Assembly (NCBI RefSeq): GCF_025917005.1
Contig: NZ_CP078091.1
Coordinates: forward strand, 1,240,001 to 1,304,000
Origin: Porphyrobacter sp. ULC335
GTDB taxonomy: Bacteria; Pseudomonadota; Alphaproteobacteria; Sphingomonadales; Sphingomonadaceae
Length of the DNA: 64,000 bases
Direction: 5' to 3'
The notes under the pieces were generated by a model. The model saw only the letters and a list, made by a program, of their open reading frames with translations. It was not told the origin of the DNA and ran no database searches. The position numbers and the translations under genes were made by a program. Numbering within the stretch: position 1 is the stretch's first letter; each line of letters opens with the position of its first letter. Below are positions 1-9,103 of the stretch, piece after piece.

Positions 1-1362
1 CAGGACGGCACGGCTGTGAGCCGCGGGATGATCCCCGGCGGCGAGAATTATGGCGGCCCCGCAACGGTGCAGGTTCCCGCGCCGACGCCCGCTCCGGCCC
101 CCAAGTCCACCGACGCCTTTGCGCAGGCTTTCCCACAGACGGTGTCAGAGCCTGTGGTGCAGGGCGGCCTCCGCATCGCCGCGCCGCTGGTGCAGAACTG
201 GACCGTCGGGCAGGCCGCGCAGCTGGTCGCGCTGATCGAAGGCATCGGGGCCGAAGGGCTCGATCCCAAGGACTATGACCTCGCGCCGCTCAAGGTCGCG
301 CTGGCCTCCGGCCCGTCGAAGGAACTGAACGAGCTTGCCTCGCAAAGCTTCATCTGGCTGGTCGAGGATCTGCGCGACGGGCGCACCCCGATGGAAGCGC
401 GCGAGCAGTGGTTCGTCGTCGATCCCGACCGTGACCTGAACCCCGCCGGCAACGTGCTGGCCGAAGCGATCAGCACTGGCGACATCCGCGGCACGCTGAT
501 GAAGCTCAATCCGACCCACCCGGATTACGCCAAGCTCAAGGCCGAGCTGGCGAACACGCCTGCCAGCGCCACCTCGAAGCGCAAGCTGATCCGCGCCAAT
601 ATGGACCGCTGGCGCTGGCTGGCGCGCGACCTCGGCTCGCAATACCTCATCACCAATGTGCCGGAATTCCAGCTGCGGCTGACGGTCAAGAACCGGATCA
701 TCAGCACCTATCGCACGATCGTCGGCAAGCCGGGGCGCACCGCGACCCCGCAGCTGGCCGAAGTGGTCGAAGGCGTGGTGTTCAACCCGACCTGGACGGT
801 GCCGCAGTCGATCGTCAAGGGTGAAGGGCTGGGCGCGAAAGTGCTCGCCAACCCCGCCTGGGGCAAGCGCAACGGCTATGTCGCGACCAAAGGCGCGAAT
901 GGCTACATCACTGTGGTGCAGCAGCCCGGTCCGGGCAATTCGCTGGGCATGATGAAGCTCGAAATGCCCAATGCGCACGCAATCTTCTTCCACGACACGC
1001 CGTCACGCCATCTGTTCGCATCGGACTTCCGTGCGCTGTCGCACGGCTGCGTGCGCACCGAGCGGGCGCTGGAACTGGCGATGACGATGGCGATCCTCGG
1101 CAAGGGCGCGACCAAGGACGAGGCCGTGGCGATCTCGACCTCGGGCAAATACACCAAGGTGATGCTCGAAAAGCAGTGGCCCGCCTACATCACCTATTTC
1201 ACGATGGCCTCCGACATCAACGGCCAGATGGCGACCTTCAAGGACATCTACGGCCGCGATACGCCGGTGCTCGCCAGCCTCGACAAGCCGCGCGTGCGCA
1301 ACCGCAGCAATGTGGTGGATGACGAGGTGATCGTGATCGAGGACGATCTGCAGGATAGCTAG
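1..1362 (+). CDS. L,D-transpeptidase (YcbB-like), 5' end outside window
   Basis: Periplasmic enzyme expected to form 3-3 cross-links in peptidoglycan or attach proteins to it. The reading frame is open from base 1, so the N-terminus lies outside the window and the GTG at 16 is probably internal. Visible order is a Pro/Ala-rich linker, a helical scaffold region and a C-terminal YkuD catalytic domain. The domain contains the signature SHGCVR with the catalytic Cys, and an upstream His in NAHAIFFHDTP. The arrangement (scaffold, then YkuD, then a long tail) fits the YcbB/LdtD class rather than the short ErfK class. A second, unrelated-looking L,D-transpeptidase follows on the opposite strand. A short G/C hairpin after the stop lacks a T-run. 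Confidence 0.88.
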   Translation, partial: QDGTAVSRGMIPGGENYGGPATVQVPAPTPAPAPKSTDAFAQAFPQTVSEPVVQGGLRIAAPLVQNWTVGQAAQLVALIEGIGAEGLDPKDYDLAPLKVALASGPSKELNELASQSFIWLVEDLRDGRTPMEAREQWFVVDPDRDLNPAGNVLAEAISTGDIRGTLMKLNPTHPDYAKLKAELANTPASATSKRKLIRANMDRWRWLARDLGSQYLITNVPEFQLRLTVKNRIISTYRTIVGKPGRTATPQLAEVVEGVVFNPTWTVPQSIVKGEGLGAKVLANPAWGKRNGYVATKGANGYITVVQQPGPGNSLGMMKLEMPNAHAIFFHDTPSRHLFASDFRALSHGCVRTERALELAMTMAILGKGATKDEAVAISTSGKYTKVMLEKQWPAYITYFTMASDINGQMATFKDIYGRDTPVLASLDKPRVRNRSNVVDDEVIVIEDDLQDS

Positions 1363-1435
1363 GCAGAGGGGGCTTCCGGCCCTCTCTCCTGACTAAACAC
1401 TTAAATCCGGATTGTTGTCGGGGCGGCGAAGCGCC

Positions 1436-2137
1436 TCAGAACGCGCTGGCGGCGGCGCTGGGGCCGAAGTCGAGCGGCTGGCGGTCAATCATTGCCAGTT
1501 CGGGTAGCGGCTGAATGCTGCCGTCTTCCTCCAGTCCGAGGCTGTCTGCGAACAGCAGCCGCCCGCCGGACAGGTGCATCAGTGCCTCGCGGAACTGTGT
1601 GGTGCCCATCGCAAAGCACCCGTTCGAGCGCCCGAGCCGTCCAAACCTTTCGAGATGCGAATTCTCGGCATAGTCTGCGTGGTGCATCACAATGTAGCGT
1701 TGCAGCGCTGCATTGTTGCTCTCGTCGAGCCCGCCAAGCCGCACCGACGTACCATACCGGCCCTTGTACCATTCCCAGGTGACATAGGCCCCGCGGCTGG
1801 TCGCGTTCGAGCCTTCGGTGTTGGAGAACTGCTTCAGCCAGCCATCATGCTGCGGGTCGGAGCCCTGTCCGTGGCTGACGTGATAGGACTGCACCTCGCC
1901 GCGTTCGAAATTGACGAAGTGGAAGCGCGGCTTGGCCGAATGCAGACCGAAATCGGCGATACCGACAATGTCGTGCTTCCAGATCGCATTGCCCGCACGC
2001 AGCAATTCGCGTTTGGCGATATCGAACAGGATACGGTCGCGCGGTGTGCCGGACGCAACAGAGGCGAACAGGCGCGATGGCAGCGCCAACGCCGCTCCCG
2101 CTGCCAAAGTGCCTTTCAGAATGTCCCGACGTTTCAT
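1436..2137 (-). CDS. Murein L,D-transpeptidase catalytic domain protein (YkuD_2 type)
   Basis: Predicted exported cell-wall enzyme of 233 aa. The N-terminus starts MKRRDILKGTLAAG, a twin-arginine type signal followed by a hydrophobic stretch ending near Ala-Ser-Val-Ala. The catalytic region contains GRSNGCFAMG, the Cys motif of the YkuD_2 subfamily, preceded by a conserved His in MHHADYAENS. It converges on the YcbB-like gene with a 73-base gap. The family is known from fold and motif; the actual substrate cannot be read from sequence. Confidence 0.8.
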   Translation of the reverse strand: MKRRDILKGTLAAGAALALPSRLFASVASGTPRDRILFDIAKRELLRAGNAIWKHDIVGIADFGLHSAKPRFHFVNFERGEVQSYHVSHGQGSDPQHDGWLKQFSNTEGSNATSRGAYVTWEWYKGRYGTSVRLGGLDESNNAALQRYIVMHHADYAENSHLERFGRLGRSNGCFAMGTTQFREALMHLSGGRLLFADSLGLEEDGSIQPLPELAMIDRQPLDFGPSAAASAF

Positions 2138-2206
2138 TAGGACCTAACGTAACCCGCGCGCGTCAGGTTCCCAATAAGGGCGTCAACGGTTCATCGCAGC
2201 TATGGC

Positions 2207-3130
2207 TCAATTCGTGGGGGAAGGTGCCGGAAATGCGCTGTTCGCCGCCGCCATTGTTAACATCGAGGCCGCATGGCGCGCGGCAACAAGGCGCGGATCG
2301 TCGCCATAACCGCCCCCCAAGGCGCTGGCGACCGGCAGCCCAAGCCGACGGGATTCTCCGATGACGAAGCGATCGCGCAGTGCCAGTCCTTCGTCCGTCA
2401 GCGCCAGCCGCCCGAGCTTGTCGTCGACATGCGGATCGACCCCTGCCTGATACAGCACGAAATCCGGCGCGAAGTCGGCCATGACCTGCGGCAGGTGGCG
2501 GGTGAGCGTCTCCATATAGCCATCATCATCCAGCCCATCGGGCAGGGCGATGTCGAGGCTGGAGCGCGCTTTCCTGACCGGGAAGTTCTTTTCGGCGTGG
2601 AGCGACAGAGTGAAGATGTCCTCACGCCCCGCGGTGAGGCTGGCGGTGCCATCGCCCTGATGCACGTCGCAGTCGACGATCAGCACGCGGGCGGCATGGC
2701 GCTCGGCGATCAGGCGGTTTGCGGTGACGGCAAGGTCGTTGAACACGCAATAGCCTGCGCCGGTGTCGTGCAGCGCATGGTGGCTCCCGGCGGCGGAGTT
2801 GGCGGCATAGCCATGCGCGCGGGCCAGCTGTGCGGCGAGCCACGTGCCGCCATTGGTGTGCCGCACGCGGGAGGTGATCGCGGGCGTCACCGGAAAGCCG
2901 ATGCGCCGTTCCTTGGCGCGGGGGACTTCGGCGCGGAACACCTCGTCGACGTAATCGGGGCAATGCACCGCTTCGAGCCATTCGCGCGGCATCGGTTCGG
3001 GCGCGTGTTCGGTGATGGGCGCGCCGCTTTCGCGCAGTTGCTCCATCACGAGGTAGTATTTGTCGAAGCGGAAGGTGCCGCGTTCGGGGCGCGGGGCCAT
3101 ATAGTCGGCGTGGTGGACGACGTGGAGCAC
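2207..3130 (-). CDS. Histone deacetylase family protein
   Basis: Zinc amidohydrolase of the acetoin-utilisation/HDAC-like superfamily (307 aa), which in bacteria deacetylates acetylated lysines, polyamines or related small amides. The family signatures are present: paired His in GSHHALHD, the metal site in [10 protein letters not shown], the second metal Asp in [10 protein letters not shown], and the Tyr-bearing GGGYGDD loop near the C-terminus. It is the last gene of a minus-strand run ispG, thioredoxin-like, mntP, deacetylase. Only seven bases separate it from mntP. The substrate is not inferable. Confidence 0.88.
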   Translation of the reverse strand: MLHVVHHADYMAPRPERGTFRFDKYYLVMEQLRESGAPITEHAPEPMPREWLEAVHCPDYVDEVFRAEVPRAKERRIGFPVTPAITSRVRHTNGGTWLAAQLARAHGYAANSAAGSHHALHDTGAGYCVFNDLAVTANRLIAERHAARVLIVDCDVHQGDGTASLTAGREDIFTLSLHAEKNFPVRKARSSLDIALPDGLDDDGYMETLTRHLPQVMADFAPDFVLYQAGVDPHVDDKLGRLALTDEGLALRDRFVIGESRRLGLPVASALGGGYGDDPRLVAARHAASMLTMAAANSAFPAPSPTN

Positions 3131-3137
3131 GGCCCGC

Positions 3138-3683
3138 TCAGAGCCAGCCCGAATGCTCGGCGAGGATCTTGCAGCCCAGCCCGATCAGGATCACGCCCCC
3201 GACGCGCTCGGCCCATTGGCCCCAGCGATCACCCGCTATGCGGCCCAGCCACACGCCCGCCCCGCTCATGGCGAACGTCACGATCCCGATCAGCGCGGCA
3301 GCTACGGGGGGTGCGATGCTGAGCGTGGGCAAGGTGATCCCGGCGGCGAGCGCGTCGATGCTGGTCGCCACACCCGCCAGCAGCAGCGCGCGGCCGGTCA
3401 GCGCATGGGCGGCTTCATCCTCGCCGACATGCCCGCCAAGCATCCTGACGCCGAGGAAGGTCAGCAATCCGAAGGCGATCCAGTGGTCGAATGCCTCGAC
3501 ATAGATCAGCGCCACGGCACCGATCACCCAGCCTGCGAGCGGCATCAGCGCCTGGAACACCCCGAAGGTGAGCGCGATAGCGAACCCGCCGCGTGCCGAG
3601 GGACGAAATTTCGCGCCCTGCGTCAGCGCGACCGCAAAGGCGTCCATCGCCAGGGCGAGGGCGAGCAGCAGGGCGGCGATCAT
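3138..3683 (-). CDS. mntP: Manganese efflux pump MntP
   Basis: Six-helix inner-membrane exporter of Mn2+ (181 aa, the usual family length). Two pseudo-repeats each carry a helix with an acidic residue: [10 protein letters not shown] at the N-terminus and SIDALAAG in the second half, both typical of MntP. Its start ATG overlaps the stop of the thioredoxin-like gene (ATGA), showing translational coupling. In many bacteria mntP sits under an Mn riboswitch or MntR. Here it is buried in an operon and no such leader is visible. Confidence 0.85.
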   Translation of the reverse strand: MIAALLLALALAMDAFAVALTQGAKFRPSARGGFAIALTFGVFQALMPLAGWVIGAVALIYVEAFDHWIAFGLLTFLGVRMLGGHVGEDEAAHALTGRALLLAGVATSIDALAAGITLPTLSIAPPVAAALIGIVTFAMSGAGVWLGRIAGDRWGQWAERVGGVILIGLGCKILAEHSGWL

Positions 3684-4183
3684 GCCGCAGGGCGGTCGGA
3701 CAGCGCGAGGAGCTCGGCGAAGATCGCATCCTCGCTGCGGCTGGCTGCATTGCGCCAGCTAGCGGCGGTGTCGAGGTTTACGGGTTTACCCTCGGCAGTG
3801 AGCACGACCAGCGCGGGCGTTCCCGTCATCTCCGCAAGGCCGAAGCGCCGCGCCACATCGAGGTTATGCCCGTCGCCGGACTGCGGCAGGCCGACATTGA
3901 CGAAGACCAGTTCGTAACGCTCGGCCAGCAGCGCAGTGAAGCGCGGGGTTTCGAGCCATCCGGCGAGCGCGGTGCTGTCGTGGCACCAGTTCGCGCCGAA
4001 CACCACCAGCACGCGCTTGCCACTGGCGGCGGCGCGGGTGAGTGCGGCATCGACATCGCCCATCGCATTGGCGCTGACGGCATAGGACTTGGCATCGGGC
4101 CGCGCCGGGGCTGCCACTTCGGGCGTCGTCGCGCAGGCGGTGAGCGCCAGCGCCAGACTTGCGGCAATGGCGGCGCGGATCAC
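3680..4183 (-). CDS. Thioredoxin-fold lipoprotein
   Basis: 167-aa exported protein. The N-terminus is a short hydrophobic signal with a lipobox-like LTACA, so it is probably a lipoprotein anchored in the envelope. The core [10 protein letters not shown] resembles the thioredoxin active-site region, but the second Cys of CxxC is replaced (C-H-D-S). It is therefore more likely a thiol-binding or reductase-like protein than a classical oxidoreductase. It begins with GTG overlapping the ispG stop (GTGA) and ends overlapping mntP (ATGA). The function is unknown beyond the fold. Confidence 0.7.
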   Translation of the reverse strand: MIRAAIAASLALALTACATTPEVAAPARPDAKSYAVSANAMGDVDAALTRAAASGKRVLVVFGANWCHDSTALAGWLETPRFTALLAERYELVFVNVGLPQSGDGHNLDVARRFGLAEMTGTPALVVLTAEGKPVNLDTAASWRNAASRSEDAIFAELLALSDRPAA

Positions 4184-5337
4184 TCTGCGGCTTCGGCGGC
4201 TTGTGCAGGCGCGGCGTGCGGATCGAAGGCGGTTGCCTCGCCCGCTTCGATGGCAGCGGCCTTCTCCTCGACCAGCCGGACGATGTGATCAAGCATCGCT
4301 TCGTCATCGATCGCATGGGCCTTCATGCCCGAAAGATAGACCATGTGCTTGCCATTGCCGCCGCCGGTCAGGCCGATATCGGTCTCGCGCGCTTCGCCGG
4401 GGCCGTTGACGACGCAGCCGAGCACCGAAAGGCTCATCGGGGTCTTGATGTGTTCGAGCCGCTTTTCCAGCGTTTCTACCGTGCGGATCACATCGAAGCC
4501 CTGCCGCGAGCACGAGGGGCACGACACCACCCGCACGCCGCGGGTACGCAGGCCCAAGGCCTTGAGCATGTGGTAGCCGACCTTGATCTCTTCTTCCGGT
4601 TCGGCCGATAGCGACACGCGGATGGTGTCGCCGATACCGGCCCACAGCAGCGAGCCCATGCCGATGCTGGACTTCACCGTGCCGCCGATCAAGCCGCCCG
4701 CCTCGGTGATGCCCAGGTGCAGCGGGCAATCGACCGTTTCGGCCAGCCCGTGATACGCGGCGACCGCGAGGAACACGTCGGAGGCTTTCACCGCCACCTT
4801 GAATTCGTGGAAATCGTGGTCCTGCAACAGCTTGATGTGATCGAGCGCGCTTTCGATCAGCGCTTCGGGGCAGGGCTCACCGTATTTTTCGAGCAGGTCT
4901 TTCTCGAGGCTGCCCGCGTTCACGCCGATGCGGATCGCGCAGCCATTGGCCTTGGCGGCGCGCACCACTTCGGCGACGCGGCTCGCCGAGCCGATATTGC
5001 CCGGGTTGATGCGCAGGCACGCCGCGCCCGCGTCAGCCGCTTCCAGCGCGCGCTTGTAGTGGAAGTGAATGTCGGCAACGATCGGGATGCGCGCGCCGCG
5101 GGTGATCTTCTTGAAATCGCGGGTCGATTCCTCGGTCGGGCAGGAGACGCGGATAATATCCGCACCCACTTCCTCGCAGCGCCGGATCTGGTCCAGCGTG
5201 GCGCGCACGTCCTCTGTAGGGGTGTTGGTCATGGTCTGCACGGTGATAGGGGCATCACCGCCAACGGGGACATTCCCCACCATGATCTGGCGACATTTGC
5301 GCCGTTCGATCGTGCGCCACGGACGGATGGAAGACAT
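4180..5337 (-). CDS. ispG: 4-hydroxy-3-methylbut-2-enyl-diphosphate synthase
   Basis: Penultimate enzyme of the MEP (non-mevalonate) isoprenoid pathway, converting MEcPP to HMBPP with a [4Fe-4S] cluster. The start chosen gives MSSIRPWRT (385 aa); the frame is open far upstream but that part shows no homology-like content. Cluster ligands are visible as Cys273 and Cys276 in SCPSCSRQG and Cys308 in [10 protein letters not shown], with Glu315. The TIM-barrel part includes INPGNIGS. It leads an operon with three following genes linked by 4-base overlaps. Isoprenoids feed quinones, carotenoids and, in phototrophs, the phytyl tail of bacteriochlorophyll. Confidence 0.96.
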   Translation of the reverse strand: MSSIRPWRTIERRKCRQIMVGNVPVGGDAPITVQTMTNTPTEDVRATLDQIRRCEEVGADIIRVSCPTEESTRDFKKITRGARIPIVADIHFHYKRALEAADAGAACLRINPGNIGSASRVAEVVRAAKANGCAIRIGVNAGSLEKDLLEKYGEPCPEALIESALDHIKLLQDHDFHEFKVAVKASDVFLAVAAYHGLAETVDCPLHLGITEAGGLIGGTVKSSIGMGSLLWAGIGDTIRVSLSAEPEEEIKVGYHMLKALGLRTRGVRVVSCPSCSRQGFDVIRTVETLEKRLEHIKTPMSLSVLGCVVNGPGEARETDIGLTGGGNGKHMVYLSGMKAHAIDDEAMLDHIVRLVEEKAAAIEAGEATAFDPHAAPAQAAEAAE

Positions 5338-5439
5338 GGCACACCATATAGGCGGCAAAGCGTTGCGGGGCAATGACCAGTCGGCGCGCTTGACTTGGCC
5401 TTGCGGCGAGGCACTCTGTCGCACCAAAGGGGAATTAGC

Positions 5440-6378
5440 ATGTTGACCCAAAGTGCCATCGCGCTGCGCAGTGCCACGCCGAGCCTGCTGATGCGGGCGA
5501 TCAAGTTCATCGTGGCGCGGGGCAAGCCGGTCTTCCCGCATGACGCGGAAGGCTTTCACCGTGCGATGGCAGGCAGGCGGCTGCCGCCGGATGCGCCGAT
5601 GCCCGCCAGCTTCCACAGGCGCTTCATCGTCGAGGAGCGGGAGGTGCTGGGCAGCCCGGTGGTGACGTTGCACCCCAAATCGGGGCCGGGTGCCTGGCAC
5701 ATGCTCTATTTCCACGGCGGCGGGTTCGTGCAGCCGATGTTCAAGGTGCACTGGCCGCTGGTCGCCGAAATGGTGAAGGCCTGCGGGATCAGTGTCACCG
5801 TGCCGCTTTATCCGATGGTGCCCGAGGCGCCATATACCGCCCAGGACGACCTCGCCGACGCGGTCTATGCCGAGCTTGCCGCCAGGCACGATCCGGCGCG
5901 GATCATCCTCAATGGCGATAGCGCGGGCGGGCATATGGCGCTGGCACTGGCCTTGCGGCTGGTGAAAGCGGGCGGGGCGCTGCCCGGCAAGCTCGCTCTG
6001 TTCGCGCCGTGGCTTGATCTCGGGCTGGCCGACCCGGCGATTGCCGCGGTGGAGCCGCATGACATCATGCTCAAGATTGGCACGCTGCGCGCCTGCGGAG
6101 GCCTTGTGGCGGCAGGCCGGGCGATCGATGATCCGGCAGTCAGCCCGCTCTACGCCGCGCCCGAAGACCTCGCCGCCCTCCCGCCGACCCGCATCTGGAC
6201 CGGGCGGCATGACATCTTCATCGTCGATTCGCGCAGCTTCCTCGGCAAGCTGCGGGCCGCCGGGGTGGACGCGAAACTCTACGAATACGAGGCCGCGCCG
6301 CATGTCTTCATGGCGATCCTCCCGACCCGCGAGGCGAAGGATGTGATCGGGTTGATGCGGGAGTTTATCGCGAGCTAG
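5440..6378 (+). CDS. Alpha/beta hydrolase, hormone-sensitive-lipase type
   Basis: Cytoplasmic esterase/lipase-like protein (312 aa). It has the oxyanion motif HGGGF, the nucleophile elbow GDSAGGH, and C-terminal Asp (RHDIF) and His (APHVF) completing the triad. This set defines the bacterial HSL family. The ATG at 5440 is preferred because AAAGGGGA lies about eight bases upstream; an earlier in-frame start has no such site. Its last four bases overlap the convergent SDR gene. The substrate is unknown, probably a short-chain acyl ester. Confidence 0.87.
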   Translation: MLTQSAIALRSATPSLLMRAIKFIVARGKPVFPHDAEGFHRAMAGRRLPPDAPMPASFHRRFIVEEREVLGSPVVTLHPKSGPGAWHMLYFHGGGFVQPMFKVHWPLVAEMVKACGISVTVPLYPMVPEAPYTAQDDLADAVYAELAARHDPARIILNGDSAGGHMALALALRLVKAGGALPGKLALFAPWLDLGLADPAIAAVEPHDIMLKIGTLRACGGLVAAGRAIDDPAVSPLYAAPEDLAALPPTRIWTGRHDIFIVDSRSFLGKLRAAGVDAKLYEYEAAPHVFMAILPTREAKDVIGLMREFIAS

Positions 6379-7325
6379 CTCGGATACTTCACCCCGGTCA
6401 GCTCCTCGCTCAGCTTCCAGAGCTGGTCGGCGAAGCTGGGGTTGAGCGCATAGCTGCGCACCCCGCCGGTCGAGGATTCTTCGTCCACCTCGGCGACGTG
6501 GCAGTCCTCGCAATAGACCCCACCCTTACCTTCCAGTTCGGGCGCGGTTGCCGCCCAGCAGCTGGTCGCCGCGCCTTGCGGGATGGTCTTCCATGCGAAG
6601 CCCGTGTCGCTCTTGGAGATGCGCGCCATCAGGCCATCGCGCATTCCCTGCGTCATGTGGCGGCCGAGGTTGGTTTCGATTCCGCCCGGGTGGACGGCGT
6701 AGGCATGGATGCCCAGCACCGCAAAGCGCTGTTCCAGCCCCACGCTGAACAGCACGTTGGCGGTTTTGGACTGGCCGTAACTGGACCAGGGATCATAGGG
6801 ACGATGCGTGAAATTGGGGTCGTCGAAATGGACTGGCCCCATATGGTGCCCACGGCTCGACAGGTTGACGATGCGCTTGGCCGTCCCGCGCTCGATCAGC
6901 GGGAACAGCTCACCCGTCAGCGCGAAGTGGCCCAAGTGATTGGTGCCGAACTGCATCTCGAACCCATCGGCGGTGTGGGTGAAGGGCGTGGCCATCACGC
7001 CGGCATTGTTGATGAGGATGTCGATTTTGGCGAACCGCTGGCGCGCCCGCGACGTCGATGCGCGGATGCTGTCGAGCGAGCCGAGGTCGACGGTGATGGT
7101 GTCGAGCTGCGCATCGGGCGCCGCGGCGCGGATCGCGGCCTCCGCCTCGTCAAGCTTGCCCTGATCGCGCCCTGCCATGATCACGTGAGCGCCCCTGGCT
7201 GCCATCGCGCGGGCGGTTTCCTGCCCCAGACCGGAATTGGCGCCGGTGATGAACACAGTCATTCCCGACAGGTCGATGGCTCCGAGCACCTCGTCCGTGG
7301 TGCTTGCCCAACCGAATCCGCTCAT
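6375..7325 (-). CDS. SDR family oxidoreductase (retinol-dehydrogenase-like)
   Basis: NAD(P)-dependent short-chain dehydrogenase of 316 aa, longer than classical SDRs and like the WWOX/retinol dehydrogenase group. The nucleotide motif [12 protein letters not shown], the catalytic Ser in NLSSRGH and the YGQSK (YxxxK) motif are all intact. It is convergent with the upstream hydrolase, sharing four bases, and is followed upstream by a GNAT gene 16 bases away on the same strand. The substrate cannot be assigned. Confidence 0.87.
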   Translation of the reverse strand: MSGFGWASTTDEVLGAIDLSGMTVFITGANSGLGQETARAMAARGAHVIMAGRDQGKLDEAEAAIRAAAPDAQLDTITVDLGSLDSIRASTSRARQRFAKIDILINNAGVMATPFTHTADGFEMQFGTNHLGHFALTGELFPLIERGTAKRIVNLSSRGHHMGPVHFDDPNFTHRPYDPWSSYGQSKTANVLFSVGLEQRFAVLGIHAYAVHPGGIETNLGRHMTQGMRDGLMARISKSDTGFAWKTIPQGAATSCWAATAPELEGKGGVYCEDCHVAEVDEESSTGGVRSYALNPSFADQLWKLSEELTGVKYPS

Positions 7326-7341
7326 CGCTTGTCTCCCGTGA

Positions 7342-7854
7342 TTAAAGCTTCAGTTCGTATAGGAATTCCGGATCGATATGTTCCCCCACCCGGAAGGTGA
7401 TGTCCGCAATCTTGCCGAAGCCATGCCGCTGGTAGAAGCGCTGGGCGCCGAAATTCTCGGCATAGACCGAAAGCAGGATGGCATCATGGCCCGCGTCCCG
7501 CGCGACCTCAAGCGCCCAGTCCATCAGCTGTGCGCCAATTCCGGTGCCGGTGTATCCGGGCAGGGCATAGAGCTGGCCGAGCTCGATCGGATCGCGCGCG
7601 TCCGAATATTCCACGAACTTGGTCGGGTAACGCAGCTTGCAGAAGGCGACGAGCGCGCCGTCATCCTCGACCAGGCGGTGGGTGCAGCTGTCGCCCGCGA
7701 TCTCTTCGCCAACCGCTTCCGGATTGTGGACTTCGGCCAGAAAGGCTTCGAGGTCTTGCGGGGTGTAGAGATGGCCGAAGGCGGCGACGAAGGTCTCTGC
7801 GCCAAGCTTGGCAAGCTCCGGGGCATCGGCGAGGGTGGCGGGGCGCAAAATCAT
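7342..7854 (-). CDS. GNAT family N-acetyltransferase
   Basis: 170-aa acetyl-CoA-dependent acyltransferase. The fold starts MILRPATLADAPELAK, and the acetyl-CoA pyrophosphate loop is seen as YTGTGIGAQLMDWA (Q/RxxGxG/A type). A C-terminal FYQRHGF helix-strand is typical of the family. It sits immediately upstream of the SDR gene on the same strand, a probable two-gene operon. The substrate is unknown. Confidence 0.82.
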   Translation of the reverse strand: MILRPATLADAPELAKLGAETFVAAFGHLYTPQDLEAFLAEVHNPEAVGEEIAGDSCTHRLVEDDGALVAFCKLRYPTKFVEYSDARDPIELGQLYALPGYTGTGIGAQLMDWALEVARDAGHDAILLSVYAENFGAQRFYQRHGFGKIADITFRVGEHIDPEFLYELKL

Positions 7855-7929
7855 GGCGCGGGCCTTAGCGTGCGGGACGCGTGCTGTTAAGCTGGCGAAA
7901 CGGCGAGGGCCGCGTTACACCTTCCGGCC

Positions 7930-9021
7930 ATGAAGAAACTCATCGCGCTGCTCGCTCTCGCCCTCTTGTCCCAACCTGCCTCCGCTCAAGACGCGCCCAA
8001 ATGGTCGCTGGCGATCCACGGCGGGGCAGGGACGCTCGATCCCAAGGCGATGACGCCCGAAAAGCGCGCGGCTTACGAGGCGGATTTGCAGCGGGCGCTG
8101 GATGCCGGATCAAAGATCCTCGCCGAGGGCGGCGCCGCGATGGACGCGATCAAGGCCGCGATCATCATCATGGAGGATTCGCCGCTGTTCAACGCCGGCA
8201 AGGGCGCGGTGTTCACATGGGACGGGACGAACGAGCTTGATGCCTCGATCATGGACGGACGTGACCGCTCGGCCGGGGCGATTGCCGGGGTCAAGACGGT
8301 GAAGAACCCGATCCTGCTGGCCGATACCGTGCGCACGCAGAGCGAACACGTGATGCTGATGGGCGCTGGCGCGGAAGCTTTTGCGGTGGAGAAGGGCTTT
8401 GCGGTCACCCCGCCCGAATATTTCGCCACCCCCGCGCGGCGAGAGGCGCTGGAGCGGCTGAAGGCGGAGAAGCTTTCGGCGCTGGATGTCGACCACAAGT
8501 TCGGCACGGTCGGCGCGGTGGCGCTCGACCAACAGGGGAACCTCGCTGCGGGCACCTCGACCGGCGGGATGACCGGCAAGCGGTGGGGCCGTGTTGGCGA
8601 TGCGCCGGTGATCGGTGCGGGGACCTATGCGGATAACCGCGCCTGTGCTGTGTCGGCAACGGGGTGGGGGGAGTATTTCATCCGCGTCGGGGTGGCGCAT
8701 GAGATTTGTGCGCGGCTGCGGGTTCAGCGCGAGCTGCTGCCCCGGCAGATGGGCATCGGGGATCCTCATCGTTCACCGACGCCGATGAGCCACTATTACC
8801 AAGTGCTCGCCAGATCGGATCAAGGTGCTGCCGATGCAGTGATGGCCGACGTTGCCTCGCTCGGCGGTGACGGCGGGGTAATCCTCGTCACGCCCGAGGG
8901 CGAGGCGATCTTCAGCTTCAACACCACCGGCATGTATCGCGGCCGCGCGACCAGTGCAGGCGTCAACGAAGTGGCGATCTTCGGCGGCGAGGAGAAGGCG
9001 TCGGCGACGCCGGATCATTGA
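7930..9021 (+). CDS. iaaA: Isoaspartyl peptidase/L-asparaginase (type 2, Ntn hydrolase)
   Basis: Exported N-terminal-nucleophile hydrolase (363 aa) that removes isoaspartyl dipeptides and hydrolyses asparagine. A Sec signal peptide (MKKLIALLALALLSQPASA) precedes the mature part. The alpha subunit contains HGGAGTLDP. Autocleavage is expected before Thr193 in HKFGTVGAV, which becomes the catalytic nucleophile, and the beta subunit has GTSTGGMTGKRWGRVGD. Full length and intact motifs suggest an active enzyme. A palindromic repeat follows the stop and separates it from the convergent beta-lactamase. Confidence 0.92.
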   Translation: MKKLIALLALALLSQPASAQDAPKWSLAIHGGAGTLDPKAMTPEKRAAYEADLQRALDAGSKILAEGGAAMDAIKAAIIIMEDSPLFNAGKGAVFTWDGTNELDASIMDGRDRSAGAIAGVKTVKNPILLADTVRTQSEHVMLMGAGAEAFAVEKGFAVTPPEYFATPARREALERLKAEKLSALDVDHKFGTVGAVALDQQGNLAAGTSTGGMTGKRWGRVGDAPVIGAGTYADNRACAVSATGWGEYFIRVGVAHEICARLRVQRELLPRQMGIGDPHRSPTPMSHYYQVLARSDQGAADAVMADVASLGGDGGVILVTPEGEAIFSFNTTGMYRGRATSAGVNEVAIFGGEEKASATPDH

Positions 9022-9029
9022 GCCAACCT

Positions 9030-9094
9030 CCGTTCGCCTCGAGCGTAGTCGAGAGGCCCGTCAAAGGTGTCTCGACTTCGCTCGACACGAACGG
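9030..9094. repeat. REP-like palindromic repeat between convergent genes
   Basis: A large imperfect inverted repeat. The left arm begins CCGTTCG and contains CTCGAGCG.AGTCGAGAG. The right arm contains TCTCGACT.CGCTCGA and ends CGAACGG. Each arm is itself palindromic, giving a REP-doublet organisation. Such elements are dispersed in Sphingomonadales intergenic spaces (family knowledge). Here it lies between the stops of iaaA and the beta-lactamase gene and could act as a bidirectional terminator or mRNA stabiliser. Confidence 0.75.
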
Positions 9095-9103
9095 GGTCTG
9101 GTA

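Noticed and set aside
1366-1390. Hairpin AGAGGG/CCCTCT after the first gene as a terminator
   Set aside because: Short stem with a 9-base loop and no T-run.
5338-6513. Long open extension of the ispG frame
   Set aside because: The frame stays open by high GC content only; it lies antisense to the alpha/beta hydrolase and shows no ispG-like sequence.
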